NCBI RefSeq assembly: GCF_024346975.1
Contig: NZ_AP024886.1
Span: forward strand, 186,001-250,000
DNA length: 64,000 nucleotides
Source of the DNA: Vibrio neonatus
Lineage (GTDB): Bacteria > Pseudomonadota > Gammaproteobacteria > Enterobacterales > Vibrionaceae
Direction of reading: 5' to 3'
Shown here: one piece after another, positions 36,255-45,971 of the stretch
Layout of the letters: every line of letters starts with the position of its first letter
How positions within the stretch are numbered: the first letter of the stretch is position 1
Position numbers and translations under genes: made by a program
Notes under the pieces: model-generated
Seen by the model: only the letters and a program-made list of their open reading frames with translations
What the model was told of the DNA's origin: nothing
The model's database searches: none

Positions 36255-36855
36255 TCTCTATTTATATCTTTTGTTTATTTTGTGAATGGTTTGAGTGATA
36301 CGTTAAAAGGTTTAACTTATGAACGCAATAGGGATCGTGCTGTTGGCACTGTTCTAAGGGCTATTTTATTTAAAATATTGCGTTACATATCTCTTACTGC
36401 TCACACCGCAAGAATTAAGCTGATTTTTCTAATGTACATTTTTCTTTGTATCAATAATCGTCACTTGTTGATTATTGATGCTTAAACGATCTACATCACG
36501 GATTACACTTTTACGGCAACTTTGTGAAAAAATCAGGGAACTATTTAAATAGAGATCTGGATCTATATTTGTACTTTCGCCAGTGTGATCATTATCGTTA
36601 GAAAGCCGAGATCTCATCCTCAAAAATGTGAGCTAGACGACAAGCAGCTACAACTACGCCTTTTCGTGATTCTCTACTTCCCCCACCAATAAAAGGGAGG
36701 AGGAGGACTTAGTTAATACCAAACCGCATTACTATTATTTTGTCGAATCAAACAGTTTCACACTAATCATTCCAAATTGGCTGTATTAACAGATGGACTG
36801 TTAATCAATGAAGAATGAACTAGAAAAATAATAATCGTTTCGGGAGTTAACGAGA
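36255..36855. other. glgX-lamB intergenic region with candidate MalT site
   Basis: 601 bp. Near 36694-36706 the GA-rich AGGGAGGAGGAGG matches the MalT box GGGGA(T/G)GAGG with one mismatch, about 150 bp before lamB; a partial CRP half-site (TGTGATCATTATCG) is at about 36585. Transcription of maltoporin genes normally needs MalT and CRP. No RNA gene is seen. Confidence 0.4.
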
Positions 36856-38094
36856 ATGAAAAAGGTAAACCTACTAACAGCTGCAGTCTCTGCTGCCCTA
36901 CTTTCAACGTCTGCACTTGCTGTAGATTTCAACGGTTACATGCGTGCTGGTACTGGTATCAGTGGTAACAGTGGTTCAGATGTTTCTGTAAACAAAAACG
37001 GTATTGGTCGTCTAGGTAACGAAAATGACAACTACTCTGAGTTTGGCCTGTCTCAAGACTTGCAAACAGGTGAAATAAACTGGCGCATTGAATCTATGAT
37101 TGCCTCGGGCGCTCCTGGTGCTAATGGTTGGGAAGACGCTGACTTTAACGTGGCACAGTTTGCTGTGAAAGCAAAAGGTGCGTTAGCGTTTGATCGCGGC
37201 GCAACGCTTTGGGCTGGTAAAACTTACTACCAACGTAAAGACATCCACATTACTGACTTCTACTACCTAAACACATCAGGTACTGGTGGCGGTATTGAAA
37301 ACCTATCAGTAGGTAACCAAAAACTGTCTCTTGCTTTAGTTCAAGATGGTGACAATACAACGGCTGGCACAGATCCAAACAATAGTGATTCTTCGGGTTA
37401 TATCTTCGATGCACGTTTAGCAAATATTGGCCTATGGTCTGATGCAAGCTTAGAAATTGCATTGGCATATAACTTTGCCATTGATAAAGACACTGGCGGC
37501 GCAGTTTCTGAACAGGCTGATGATGGTTTACTTGCAACTGCAATTCTTCAACAAGGTCTAAGCAATGGCTTTAACCAAACAGTATTGCAATACGGTACTG
37601 CGGGTTACGGTGTGCAAGCGGCTAACTTCTGGGGTTCAGGTACGTACTACGCTCGTGGTACGGATCAATACAATGATTCAACCGGTTATCGTTTACTTAA
37701 CTGGGGTGTGATCTCAATGGGCGACTCTTGGGAAATGGGTCACCAGTTAGCATACCTAGCAGGTCAAGATATCGGTGACGGCACAGGCCAGCAGTACGAT
37801 ATCGATCAATACTCTGTAGTGGTTCGTCCTATGTATAAGTGGAACGATACTATGCGCACTGTATTTGAAGGCGGTTATAACGCAGGTGAACGCCTAGGTA
37901 ACGGTAGTACTGAAGACTTCGGTAATGCTAAATTCACTGTAGCTCAAGCTTGGGCGATGGGAAGCAGCTTCTGGGCTCGCCCTGAGATCCGCGTTTACGG
38001 TTCTTACATCCTAGATACTGAGAACGATGATGCGTTCGGTACTGGCAACGACACTGAATACGTTGTAGGTATTCAAGCGGAAGCGTGGTGGTAA
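36856..38094 (+). CDS. lamB: maltoporin LamB
   Basis: 412-aa outer membrane trimeric porin for maltose and maltodextrins. Signal peptide MKKVNLLTAAVSAALLSTSALA, then the family start VDFNGYMRAGTGISGNSG, the sugar-lane segments with aromatic residues (GKTYYQRKDIHITDFYYLNTSG), and a C-terminal Trp (VGIQAEAWW). Length is typical. It is followed by malM, separated by a terminator. Confidence 0.93.
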   Translation: MKKVNLLTAAVSAALLSTSALAVDFNGYMRAGTGISGNSGSDVSVNKNGIGRLGNENDNYSEFGLSQDLQTGEINWRIESMIASGAPGANGWEDADFNVAQFAVKAKGALAFDRGATLWAGKTYYQRKDIHITDFYYLNTSGTGGGIENLSVGNQKLSLALVQDGDNTTAGTDPNNSDSSGYIFDARLANIGLWSDASLEIALAYNFAIDKDTGGAVSEQADDGLLATAILQQGLSNGFNQTVLQYGTAGYGVQAANFWGSGTYYARGTDQYNDSTGYRLLNWGVISMGDSWEMGHQLAYLAGQDIGDGTGQQYDIDQYSVVVRPMYKWNDTMRTVFEGGYNAGERLGNGSTEDFGNAKFTVAQAWAMGSSFWARPEIRVYGSYILDTENDDAFGTGNDTEYVVGIQAEAWW

Positions 38095-38128
38095 TCACAA
38101 CGCTTTAATTTGAAATAGGTTGATGCGA

Positions 38129-38157
38129 AATAGCCGACATGTCGTCGGCTATTTTTT
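38129..38157 (+). terminator. terminator between lamB and malM
   Basis: Stem ATAGCCGAC / GTCGGCTAT with loop ATGTC, followed by seven T. It may attenuate rather than block expression of malM. Confidence 0.85.
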
Positions 38158-38237
38158 TAAGGGCTTTCGTGTGAAGTATTTGTTATAAAAGGCATTACCT
38201 CTAAAAGTCATTAAAAAAATAATAAAGGAGATACCCC

Positions 38238-39062
38238 ATGAAATTTCAAGCTTTATTCTTAAGCTGCTGTGTGGCTCTAGCGGGTTGTGCTACTCAAGAA
38301 ACCCTTCATCAAGTCGGGGCTGAACCTGTAGTGACATCAGTCGCATCTCTTAATAAATCCTCTTTTAAACTTGATTCACAAGCGCTAGTAACGATTGATA
38401 AAAACACTCAAGTGTTAAATAACAAGCTAATAGATAGCCCTGTGGTGGCATTTGATCTTCCGGCGAATCGTGGTCCGTTAGATATTTCAGTCACCAGTAA
38501 TATGACCGACGAAGCGTTTTTTTCTCCTGAGATCTTAATGGTTGATAATAACGGCAACGTTATTGAAAAATACGACTCTTCTGCATTTGAATACCGACGT
38601 CCTCGTTTGGCGTGGGGCGATCGCTTAGTGGCTGAAGTTAGATTCACGCCGCCCGTGAATCAAGACACGGTGACGATGCTTATCTATACAACCAAAGATG
38701 AGCTTGGCAAAACAACTGACCGAATTCATCCAGCCAGAGCGATGGCTGAAGGTAAGGGCAACTATCTGCCAGAGGTGAAGGACATCCCAACGGCACATGC
38801 AAGCACGGGTAAATTGCTGGTGGAAGTGAAAGGTGTCAGCGCAAGTTTAGATGCTAATAATGATGCAAACAAACATCAACATGAGCTGGATGCAACGGTC
38901 GAAAAATCAACGCAGGATTATTACCACAACGCGATTCGTAAAGCCGTCGATGAAGATAATATGCCCAAAGCCCTTGCTCTGTTAGAAGAAGCTAAAGATT
39001 TGCAAATACAAGGTGCGCAACAGGTCTACATTGATGCTCTTGAACAGCATAGAAATAAGTAA
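38238..39062 (+). CDS. malM: maltose operon periplasmic protein MalM
   Basis: 274 aa. Lipoprotein-type signal (LSCCVALAGC at residues 9-18), then the MalM domain: SLNKSSFKLDSQALVTIDKNTQVLN, SPVVAFDLPANRGPLDISV and YDSSAFEYRRPRLAWGDRLVAEV. The C-terminus is helical (NMPKALALLEEAKDL). In E. coli malM sits downstream of lamB, as here; its role in maltodextrin handling is undefined. malK, malE, malF and malG are not in this window. Confidence 0.88.
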   Translation: MKFQALFLSCCVALAGCATQETLHQVGAEPVVTSVASLNKSSFKLDSQALVTIDKNTQVLNNKLIDSPVVAFDLPANRGPLDISVTSNMTDEAFFSPEILMVDNNGNVIEKYDSSAFEYRRPRLAWGDRLVAEVRFTPPVNQDTVTMLIYTTKDELGKTTDRIHPARAMAEGKGNYLPEVKDIPTAHASTGKLLVEVKGVSASLDANNDANKHQHELDATVEKSTQDYYHNAIRKAVDEDNMPKALALLEEAKDLQIQGAQQVYIDALEQHRNK

Positions 39063-39331
39063 TATTGCTTAAACCAACATGACAAATTTGTTCTGTCCTA
39101 TTAGCCAGAGAAGGGAAACCTTACTCTGGCTTTTTTTGTCTCGCTGATAGCTTGTACAAAGTATAAGCGTGCTTGAACTATAATAGATATGTATAGGTAT
39201 GATTGCTATATACAGGATAGAGCAAGTGCATTGTCGTTGTGTGTCATTTAAGTTGCTGTTTTAGAAATAAAAAATAGCAAAATAGAGTCGCAAATGATGT
39301 TTGGCTAGGCTCATATGGATAGGGGTTTTGT

Positions 39332-39973
39332 ATGTTAACAGTCACAGAAATGATGGCTTCAGGGATAGCAATTTTACTGTTCATGGCTCTGTTTTTAAGT
39401 ATCGCGCGATGGTCAAGAAAACGTTCAGAGCGTGCTGAACAACGAAGATTAGAGGCGGAAGATCAGGCTAAGCAGGTTGAAGCCGAACGGGTGAGAGTTC
39501 ATAAAGAGAAAATTGCATTGGCCGATAACGGGCATTTAACCACTCAGTTAGAACTGGCCGAAATGAACGAAAATAAGCATCCCAAAGAAGCGGTATATTG
39601 GTACGAAAGAGCGGCCGAACAAGACAGTATTGAAGGCATCAAAGGTATTCTTAGAGTGTGTGAGCACTATTCAGAGGAGCTTATTTCCCAAGACAAGCAT
39701 CGCTATTGGAAAAATGCTTTTGACGCACACAATGGCGATGAGCAGGCGGAATATGAGCAAGGTATCGCCCTATTTGAAGGCTTTGGTATCACCAGCAATA
39801 TGGACAAAGGCATCCAATTGATAGAGCACGCTGCCAATAAACGCTGCGTTAGAGCGCAAATGTTTTTAGCACAGTGGTATCGCTCATCGGAAAATCCTAT
39901 GGCCGATAATGAAAAAGCACAAATGTGGGAAAGCAGAGCAGAGCGCATCAATCTAGATGGCGAATCAAAATAA
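39332..39973 (+). CDS. membrane-anchored Sel1-repeat protein
   Basis: 213 aa. One N-terminal transmembrane helix (about 8-26, MASGIAILLFMALFLSIAR), a charged coiled coil (about 29-60, rich in E/Q/R), then Sel1-like alpha-repeats (HPKEAVYWYERAAEQDSIEG, GIALFEGFGITSNMDKGIQLIEHAANKRCVRAQMFLAQWYR). Such repeats mediate protein contacts. The stop codon overlaps the following terminator stem. No partner gene nearby. Confidence 0.75.
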   Translation: MLTVTEMMASGIAILLFMALFLSIARWSRKRSERAEQRRLEAEDQAKQVEAERVRVHKEKIALADNGHLTTQLELAEMNENKHPKEAVYWYERAAEQDSIEGIKGILRVCEHYSEELISQDKHRYWKNAFDAHNGDEQAEYEQGIALFEGFGITSNMDKGIQLIEHAANKRCVRAQMFLAQWYRSSENPMADNEKAQMWESRAERINLDGESK

Positions 39974-40006
39974 GAGAAGCCCATACAACGCATGGGCTTC
40001 TCTTTA
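39973..40006. terminator. terminator after Sel1-repeat gene
   Basis: Perfect 12-bp stem AGAGAAGCCCAT / ATGGGCTTCTCT with a 7-base loop and T-run; the first base belongs to the TAA of the upstream gene. Confidence 0.9.
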
Positions 40007-40047
40007 TTGTTCACGTTATTTTCTAACGTACTTACCTGTTAATTAAA

Positions 40048-42141
40048 TCACTCGTAAATGACTTCATCTAAGTAACGCAAGTACGCGTTTCTTAGACGAG
40101 TAGGGTTGTGTTCAAAGTAATTTGGGTTAAGTCTAGCTCTATCAAAATATTGTCGGTCTAAATTATGATAATTGCTGGCCGTTTTACCTAAGCCGGTATT
40201 GAGCTGATTGTGAGATTCTCCCACTCGAGTTTGCACGCTAAAGTTCCACTCACTGGTGCCTCGCACAGTGACCGGTTGTGGTTGCATTCCACGCCAGAAG
40301 GTAAGAGGGACAGAGACATTAAAGGTGACAAACTGCTCTCTTTCGCTGTTGAGATAGCTAGCGTCTAAGCGAGTATCACCAAGCCAATGGCTAGAGGTGG
40401 CTTTAACGCCTTGATCGCCACCCCAAAACTCACCGCCTTGTACTTGCATCTGCCAATTCCATTGTGCAACGGATAAGCGATAATGCGCTAATAACGGAGT
40501 ACGCGCTTCTGGGTCGGTGCTTTCGCTAGCGGTAAAGTATCCCACTTCAAAGCCTAAGTTATGCATTCCTTGCGGGCTATACCATTGAGTCTCATTTTGT
40601 CCGCCATAATAATCACCACGAATTAAACCTAGGCTGAATTGGGTCATCATATCGGCCGGAAGGTTAAAGGCTTGATGAAGTAGAGCGCGGTCAATTTGGT
40701 TTTCCAGTGCACCTTGTGCGTAATAACCCTCATCATAATCATTGCTATTGGCAATGGGTAGGATATGACGAACATCGATAGCGCCGCCTTTCCATAGTGG
40801 CGTGTACAAATTGGTTCCTAGGCCAATGGAGTAGTCAAAAAATCCGTACTCGGTAGCTACGGCATAATTCATTACCGGTGCAAAAGTGATTTCGCTATAA
40901 CCAAATCCATCGTTACTGACTTCATAGATCCAAGTGGTCATTGCTAGTTTATCGGTGAGGTTTTCAGTGGAGAATGCCGTGTGTGAGCACTCAGTGCCGA
41001 CTTGCAGAAAATCACGATAGCATTGCAACTCTGTGTTGATTGCCAACATAGGTAATTTGTTTTTAAGTAGCACCAAATCTACTTTTTGCGCTTTGCTGGT
41101 GCCTCTTGGAAGGTCGGCAAATACCCCTTCACCTGCGTAGGTAGAAATAATCCCTAACGCGACTCCTGCACCGTCCATAGCGTTGTGTTGATAGCGTTTA
41201 TTTTCCAAAGCGATCACTAGCGTATCGAGATTACTACCGACACTAATATTGACGAATCCTTCTTGCTCTAACTTGCCAATAAGTTGCGTGAGACTGCTCG
41301 CCTCGTTTTGTGCCAGTTGGCTTTGTACTTGTGTTTGAGTATCAGGTTTAACGTCGGAGTATTTTTGGCGAGTAAAGGTATCACCGAAAAAGGGTACTGA
41401 CGCGCTGATACCCCATAAGGTTTGGTCACTATTTTCATGCCCGGAATAAAGCTGATATTGAGCCGCAAGTTGGGCGCCATAGGGCAGCATATCTGTTGGC
41501 GTCATCAGACGCACGGCGGCGTTAAATTCTTGAGCGTCATACTCACCAGTGAGTTGAATAAAGTCAAACGGTTGCCATTCAGCCCCGGCAAATGGCCCAT
41601 CAAGTACCCCTAAACTGAGCTCAGACTTACCATAACCGCCACTAAGGCGAAGATTAAATGCGTCTATTTCGGTATCGGCAACCACAAAATAGGCATCAAA
41701 GTTACTGGCGGCTCCGCCAATATCTTGAGCGCCGAATGCTAGGTTAAACCCTAAAAATTCTTCTAAATACGGCATCTGAAGTTTAGCCGTCGCCGATAGA
41801 TCGCGAATGCCGCATCCATCGGTAAAACAATTGGAATCGTATTCTTCGGTAACGATACGACTGCCTACTTCTAAATGAGGAAATACACCGGCATTGACAT
41901 ACCAGCTATCAAGCTCGGCAATGCTATTTTTATAAGGCACGCCTTGAGCAAATTGCGCACTGCCGCGACCTGTTGCTAACGTTTGTGCATTGGGCGTAAA
42001 AATAAGACCGCTAAAACCTTGTTGAGAAGGCAGAATATCCACTTGAGCGAACACAGGATAACTGAGCAGTGCGATTAGAGAGGTAGTGACTGTGCGAGAA
42101 ACCTTTGCAGGGACAGAATCTGTGGGCATAGGAACATCCAT
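40048..42141 (-). CDS. YjbH-domain outer membrane protein
   Basis: 697 aa. An N-terminal signal sequence (LIALLSYPVFA) is preceded by about 20 residues; Met5 (42129) is an alternative start. It matches the YjbH family: VDILPSQQGFSGLIFTPNAQTLATGRGSAQFAQG at the mature start, SELSLGVLDGPFAGAEW, and amphipathic strands to the end. YjbH/GfcD proteins belong to exopolysaccharide-related yjb/gfc operons. The lipoprotein and barrel genes upstream run in the same direction and may act together. Confidence 0.82.
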   Translation of the reverse strand: MDVPMPTDSVPAKVSRTVTTSLIALLSYPVFAQVDILPSQQGFSGLIFTPNAQTLATGRGSAQFAQGVPYKNSIAELDSWYVNAGVFPHLEVGSRIVTEEYDSNCFTDGCGIRDLSATAKLQMPYLEEFLGFNLAFGAQDIGGAASNFDAYFVVADTEIDAFNLRLSGGYGKSELSLGVLDGPFAGAEWQPFDFIQLTGEYDAQEFNAAVRLMTPTDMLPYGAQLAAQYQLYSGHENSDQTLWGISASVPFFGDTFTRQKYSDVKPDTQTQVQSQLAQNEASSLTQLIGKLEQEGFVNISVGSNLDTLVIALENKRYQHNAMDGAGVALGIISTYAGEGVFADLPRGTSKAQKVDLVLLKNKLPMLAINTELQCYRDFLQVGTECSHTAFSTENLTDKLAMTTWIYEVSNDGFGYSEITFAPVMNYAVATEYGFFDYSIGLGTNLYTPLWKGGAIDVRHILPIANSNDYDEGYYAQGALENQIDRALLHQAFNLPADMMTQFSLGLIRGDYYGGQNETQWYSPQGMHNLGFEVGYFTASESTDPEARTPLLAHYRLSVAQWNWQMQVQGGEFWGGDQGVKATSSHWLGDTRLDASYLNSEREQFVTFNVSVPLTFWRGMQPQPVTVRGTSEWNFSVQTRVGESHNQLNTGLGKTASNYHNLDRQYFDRARLNPNYFEHNPTRLRNAYLRYLDEVIYE

Positions 42142-42175
42142 ATCCTAGGTATTAAATTGGTGTGTCGATGGAATA

Positions 42176-42203
42176 AATAACGCCTCTATTAAGAGGCGTT
42201 ATT
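42176..42203 (-). other. hairpin between lipoprotein gene and yjbH-like gene
   Basis: Perfect 12-bp stem AATAACGCCTCT / AGAGGCGTTATT with a four-base loop, lying between two same-direction genes. Only a short T-stretch follows, so it may be an attenuator. Confidence 0.55.
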
Positions 42204-42216
42204 GCGGGGTGCGAGA

Positions 42217-43179
42217 TTAGCCTTCGCTACCGCCAGTACCGCCAGTGCCTGGTGGCAGTTCTTCATCTACTGGTGGGATATCTGTTGGTGGCAATTCATC
42301 TTCGATGACTTCACCATCTTGTAGAGGATCACCCGCACCAGCGGCTGTGCTTGGTGGTAGAGGAGTCTCTGGGTTTGGTTCAGCATCTACGGTATCGTCA
42401 AAGGTGTCAGCGTCATCAAGATCTTCGGTATAATCTACATACGTTGGCTCACCCGCAGCATTGGTTGGGAAGTTATCTTGCGCCGCTAGCGAAGTCGCTA
42501 ATGTTTTGGTGACATTGGCGATATCAGCAGAATCGCGTCCGCCTTGTGCTTCTGCGCCTACAATGGCATCAGACAGGATCATAGTCGATGCTTGCACGTT
42601 GGTTGACGTTGCCGCATCCATGCTATCAAGCGCCGCTTGTGGATCGCTCAGTAGTAGTGATTTTTGCTCACTAGATAGCGTTGTACCTTCAGGCAGGGTA
42701 TCAGCAAACACTTTATCAATGATCTCAGCAACCGTTAGGCCAGAAGTATCTTCTTCAATCGCTTGTGCAACTAGCGTGGTATATGGCGTACCTGCAATCG
42801 GTTTACCTTTGGTGATAAGCTCTCCAGGAACCGTATACAAGACTTTGGTCATGTCTTTACTGTTGCTTTCATCGATAGCGTCATTAGTGCCACCACCACT
42901 ACCAAAGCGAGATTCACCAAAGGCAATATCACATTGGGTTGGATCTTCATCAAATAGTGGGTAGTTCCCTTTACCGATATTGATAAGGCCTTTACCACCG
43001 GTTTCGCCAACGAACTCCCAACCGCCGCCAGCACAATCCATGTAAGTATCTAAGTATCGAATAGCGCCGTCGAATGCTTGTACTGATGTGCTAGTAGGCT
43101 CGACTCGGTTTTCGTTGTCACTGCCACATCCAGCGAGTAGAACGCCACTGACAGTTAATGCAATTAGTTTATATTTCAC
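42217..43179 (-). CDS. lipoprotein with acidic proline-rich tail
   Basis: 320 aa from a GTG at 43179 with AGGAGG six bases upstream. Lipoprotein signal MKYKLIALTVSGVLLAGC, lipobox LAGC. An N-terminal part with two further cysteines (DTYMDCAGGGWEF, DPTQCDIAFGE) is followed by an Ala/Ser/Thr-rich helical middle, and the last 70 residues are strongly acidic and Pro/Gly-rich (TPLPPSTAAGAGD, DELPPTDIPPVDEELPPG). Function unknown; it lies between the YjbH-like and barrel genes. Confidence 0.7.
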   Translation of the reverse strand: MKYKLIALTVSGVLLAGCGSDNENRVEPTSTSVQAFDGAIRYLDTYMDCAGGGWEFVGETGGKGLINIGKGNYPLFDEDPTQCDIAFGESRFGSGGGTNDAIDESNSKDMTKVLYTVPGELITKGKPIAGTPYTTLVAQAIEEDTSGLTVAEIIDKVFADTLPEGTTLSSEQKSLLLSDPQAALDSMDAATSTNVQASTMILSDAIVGAEAQGGRDSADIANVTKTLATSLAAQDNFPTNAAGEPTYVDYTEDLDDADTFDDTVDAEPNPETPLPPSTAAGAGDPLQDGEVIEDELPPTDIPPVDEELPPGTGGTGGSEG

Positions 43180-43251
43180 GATATTCCTCCTGTGTGAAAT
43201 AAGTGCTATCCATCCATTTTGGAGAGCAATTAAATGGTATTTGTGTGGTGG

Positions 43252-43809
43252 TTAGTGCCAGTGGTAGATTGCTGCGATGCCGAAATAGTTAATATCGGGA
43301 CCACCAACGTCGTTATACCACGTGTAATCTAAAGCGCCGGACCAGTGTTGGTTAAATTTATACTCTAGCCCCATGCCTAAATGAGGAGTCCATCCAGTAT
43401 CACTCTCTGCGACGTTTGAGCCATTCGCATTCCAGTCATACCATTGCGTACCTACTTTTCCGTAAATCGAAATGTTTTCAACAACCGTATGAGAAAACTT
43501 AGCAGTAAAGTTAATAGTTTGCGCATCGTAACTTCCCGGAACGTCGGTAAGATCAGCTTCTCCAAGATTTTGGTAGCCTAATTCGAACGCAAGCCATGGA
43601 AGCGTATGTAGACCTACAAAGGCACCCCATGCAAAGTTAGGGTCATCGACACCGGTGACATCGGTAACACCAGCACCAAGTCCGCCCCAATTGGTCATAC
43701 CCATGTTTACACCACCGTATAGGTGAGAGTGAAACCCAGTGTTTTCTGTAGCAAGTGAAGCTGTTGGTATTGCCAATATCAGTGAAGCAGCTAAGCAGAG
43801 TTTTTTCAT
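43252..43809 (-). CDS. OmpA-like eight-stranded outer membrane barrel
   Basis: 185 aa with a signal peptide (cleavage after SLA, about residue 20). The mature region resembles an OmpA-type transmembrane barrel (YGGVNMGMTNWGGLGAG, WLAFELGYQNLGEADL, ISIYGKVGTQWYDW, GLEYKFNQHWSGALDYTWYNDVG) and lacks the peptidoglycan-binding domain. It is the first gene of a same-strand run with the lipoprotein and YjbH-like genes. Confidence 0.78.
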   Translation of the reverse strand: MKKLCLAASLILAIPTASLATENTGFHSHLYGGVNMGMTNWGGLGAGVTDVTGVDDPNFAWGAFVGLHTLPWLAFELGYQNLGEADLTDVPGSYDAQTINFTAKFSHTVVENISIYGKVGTQWYDWNANGSNVAESDTGWTPHLGMGLEYKFNQHWSGALDYTWYNDVGGPDINYFGIAAIYHWH

Positions 43810-44196
43810 CGGCTGAAATCCCTATCAGTAGATATTAAGTTAAGTAGTAATAAGAAAAAGTGCATATGTTGTGCGTTAATATTCATATTAACTTATTGTT
43901 AAACCAAAAGGTTTCATTAATTTTAATTATATGTGAAAACTGTAAATCAATTGTTTATAACTAGGACTCTCGTCACGTTTGTTGATTTTATGTCTACATT
44001 TTGTTGCATAAGATGCTTACCTAGATGAAATGTCGTATTCGATAGCGAGGAGCAAACTGAGCAAGAATCGGGTTGAGTATCGTTAGATTTGAACGCACAC
44101 TCACTGCATCGTAATACATCATTCCTATTGGTTTTGCGTTACTTATTTTTTTATCCGAACACTATCGAAAGGCGACTTATTTTGACTATCCCAAGT
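43810..44196. other. intergenic region, divergent promoters
   Basis: 387 bp between the OmpA-like gene (minus) and an EamA transporter (plus), AT-rich. I see no terminator, operator or RNA gene. Confidence 0.4.
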
Positions 44197-45081
44197 ATGT
44201 TACGACTGATATGCCTAGCGGCGATATGGGGAGGTTCATTTCTATTTATGCGGATCTCCGCCAATGCTTTGGGACCGGCTTATTTAATGGAGGCGCGGGT
44301 ATTTTTTGCAGCCATCAGTTTGTTGCTGGTGGCGGTCTATATGAAGAAAAGCATCGATTTTTCATCGCACAAAAAACATTTCTTTATTATTGGATTTTTT
44401 AATACGGCGCTGCCTTTCCTTTTGTTTGCTTACGCGGCGCAAACTTTACCGGCTTCGATACTGTCTATTCTTAATTCAACAGCGGCAATTTGGGGCGCGG
44501 CAATTGCCATTGTATGGTCACGTAGTGTGCCAACTTTTAAGATTGTTATTGGTTTACTCAGCGGTGTGATTGGCGTGTTTATCTTAGTGGGCTTTGATAA
44601 CAGTCACTTGGCACAAGGCTCGATGAGCGCAATGTTGGCTGGAGTGATGGCGGCATGTTGTTATGGGATTGCCAGCAACTATGCGAAGAATGCGCCCAAA
44701 ATATCGTCGTTTGATAATGCACATGGCAGTATGTGGGCGGCGTGCTTGATTATATTGCCTTTGTTGCCCTTTATGCCCATTCGCGAAATGCCCGATTTTC
44801 AAATATCGATTTCAGTGATATTGCTTGGGGTTGTGTGTACAGGGTTGGCCTATTTACTGTATTTTCGATTGATTGAAGATGTAGGGCCGCCATCGGCATT
44901 GTCGGTGACGTTTCTGATTCCTCTCTTTGGCATTCTTTGGGGATACTTATTTTTGAACGAAAGCGTGGGATGGAACACCGCTTTTGGCGCACTCTTTGTT
45001 ATTGTTGGCACTATGTTAGTCACCGGATTTTCAGTCAAAAATATGCTGAATTTACAGCGAAAGGAACAACATGAACATTAG
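44197..45081 (+). CDS. EamA-family (DMT) transporter
   Basis: 294 aa from the ATG at 44197; the open frame extends upstream to a TTG at 44089 but the family begins MLRLICLAAIWGGSFLFMRIS. Ten transmembrane helices in two EamA repeats (first repeat with NALGPAYLMEARVF and PFLLFAYAAQTLPASILSILN; second with LLGVVCTGLAYLLYFRLIEDVGPPSALSVTFLIPLFGILWGYLFLNE). Drug/metabolite exporter of unknown substrate. Overlaps the following ada-type gene by 11 bases. Confidence 0.87.
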   Translation: MLRLICLAAIWGGSFLFMRISANALGPAYLMEARVFFAAISLLLVAVYMKKSIDFSSHKKHFFIIGFFNTALPFLLFAYAAQTLPASILSILNSTAAIWGAAIAIVWSRSVPTFKIVIGLLSGVIGVFILVGFDNSHLAQGSMSAMLAGVMAACCYGIASNYAKNAPKISSFDNAHGSMWAACLIILPLLPFMPIREMPDFQISISVILLGVVCTGLAYLLYFRLIEDVGPPSALSVTFLIPLFGILWGYLFLNESVGWNTAFGALFVIVGTMLVTGFSVKNMLNLQRKEQHEH

Positions 45082-45904
45082 TCAGCAGCGACACTACGAC
45101 ACTGTAGAAAAGGCCATTGTCTATATCAGGCAGCATTTACAGCGTCAGCCGAGTTTGTCGGAAATCGCTGAACACGTTCATTTAAGTGAATTTCATCTGC
45201 AACGTGTATTTACTGAGTGGGCAGGTATTTCGCCGAAACGATTTATGCAATCAATGACCAAGCAGCGTGCATTACAAGTGCTAAAAACCTCAGATACATT
45301 ATTAGAAGTGGCGGATAACGTAGGTTTGTCTGGCACGGGGCGATTGCACGATCTATTAGTTTCCTGTGAAGCGATGACGCCAGGTGAAGCAAAAAATCTA
45401 GGCGCGGAATTGGTGATTAAATATGGCTGCGCAATAACGCCATTTGGCTCAGCGGTAATCGGCTGGACAGAAAGGGGTATCTGCTTTTTACAATTTGTTG
45501 AGCAAGGTGTATCCCAAACCGTCGCCATTTTGCAGCAGCAATGGCCACTCGCAAGTTTTCATCAAAGTGATGCTCAGCCAATATCGGAGTCGGTATTCTC
45601 AGGCTCAGGCAATAAAATTCACTTGATTGTAAAAGGAACCAATTTTCAGGTGAAAGTGTGGGAGGCGCTGGTAAATAGTCAATCAGGACAGCTACTTTCC
45701 TACGCTCAAGTGGCGCAAAAAATTGGTTCGCCTAAAGCATCCAGAGCGGTGGGTAGTGCGGTCGCCTCAAATAGCATAGGTTTTTTAATTCCTTGCCACC
45801 GCGTTATCCGTGGTGATGGTGATGTAGGACAATTTCGTTGGGGCAGCGATAGAAAAGTGGCGATACAAGGCTGGGAAGCAGCTCGTATGGATGCTAATAA
45901 TTAA
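45071..45904 (+). CDS. AraC-type regulator fused to methylated-DNA-cysteine methyltransferase
   Basis: 277 aa. N-terminal AraC helix-turn-helix pair (about residues 12-105: LSEIAEHVHLSEFHLQRVFTEWAGISPKRFM) and a C-terminal O6-alkylguanine methyltransferase with the active-site PCHRV (Cys242) plus LLSYAQVAQKIGSPKASRAVGSAVASN. It lacks the N-terminal zinc-binding phosphotriester-repair domain of full Ada, so it may repair O6-methylguanine but cannot be switched on in the Ada manner. Starts inside the end of the EamA gene, AAGGA site. Confidence 0.9.
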   Translation: MNISQQRHYDTVEKAIVYIRQHLQRQPSLSEIAEHVHLSEFHLQRVFTEWAGISPKRFMQSMTKQRALQVLKTSDTLLEVADNVGLSGTGRLHDLLVSCEAMTPGEAKNLGAELVIKYGCAITPFGSAVIGWTERGICFLQFVEQGVSQTVAILQQQWPLASFHQSDAQPISESVFSGSGNKIHLIVKGTNFQVKVWEALVNSQSGQLLSYAQVAQKIGSPKASRAVGSAVASNSIGFLIPCHRVIRGDGDVGQFRWGSDRKVAIQGWEAARMDANN

Positions 45905-45920
45905 TCTCGTAGAAAAAAGC

Positions 45921-45958
45921 AAAACGCCCGTATATCTTGCGATATGCGGGCGTTTTTT
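45921..45958. terminator. bidirectional terminator after ada-type gene
   Basis: Long stem AAAACGCCCG...GATAT with CGGGCGTTTT, loop TTGC, and T-run. Confidence 0.9.
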
Positions 45959-45971
45959 ATAATGAAAGTAT

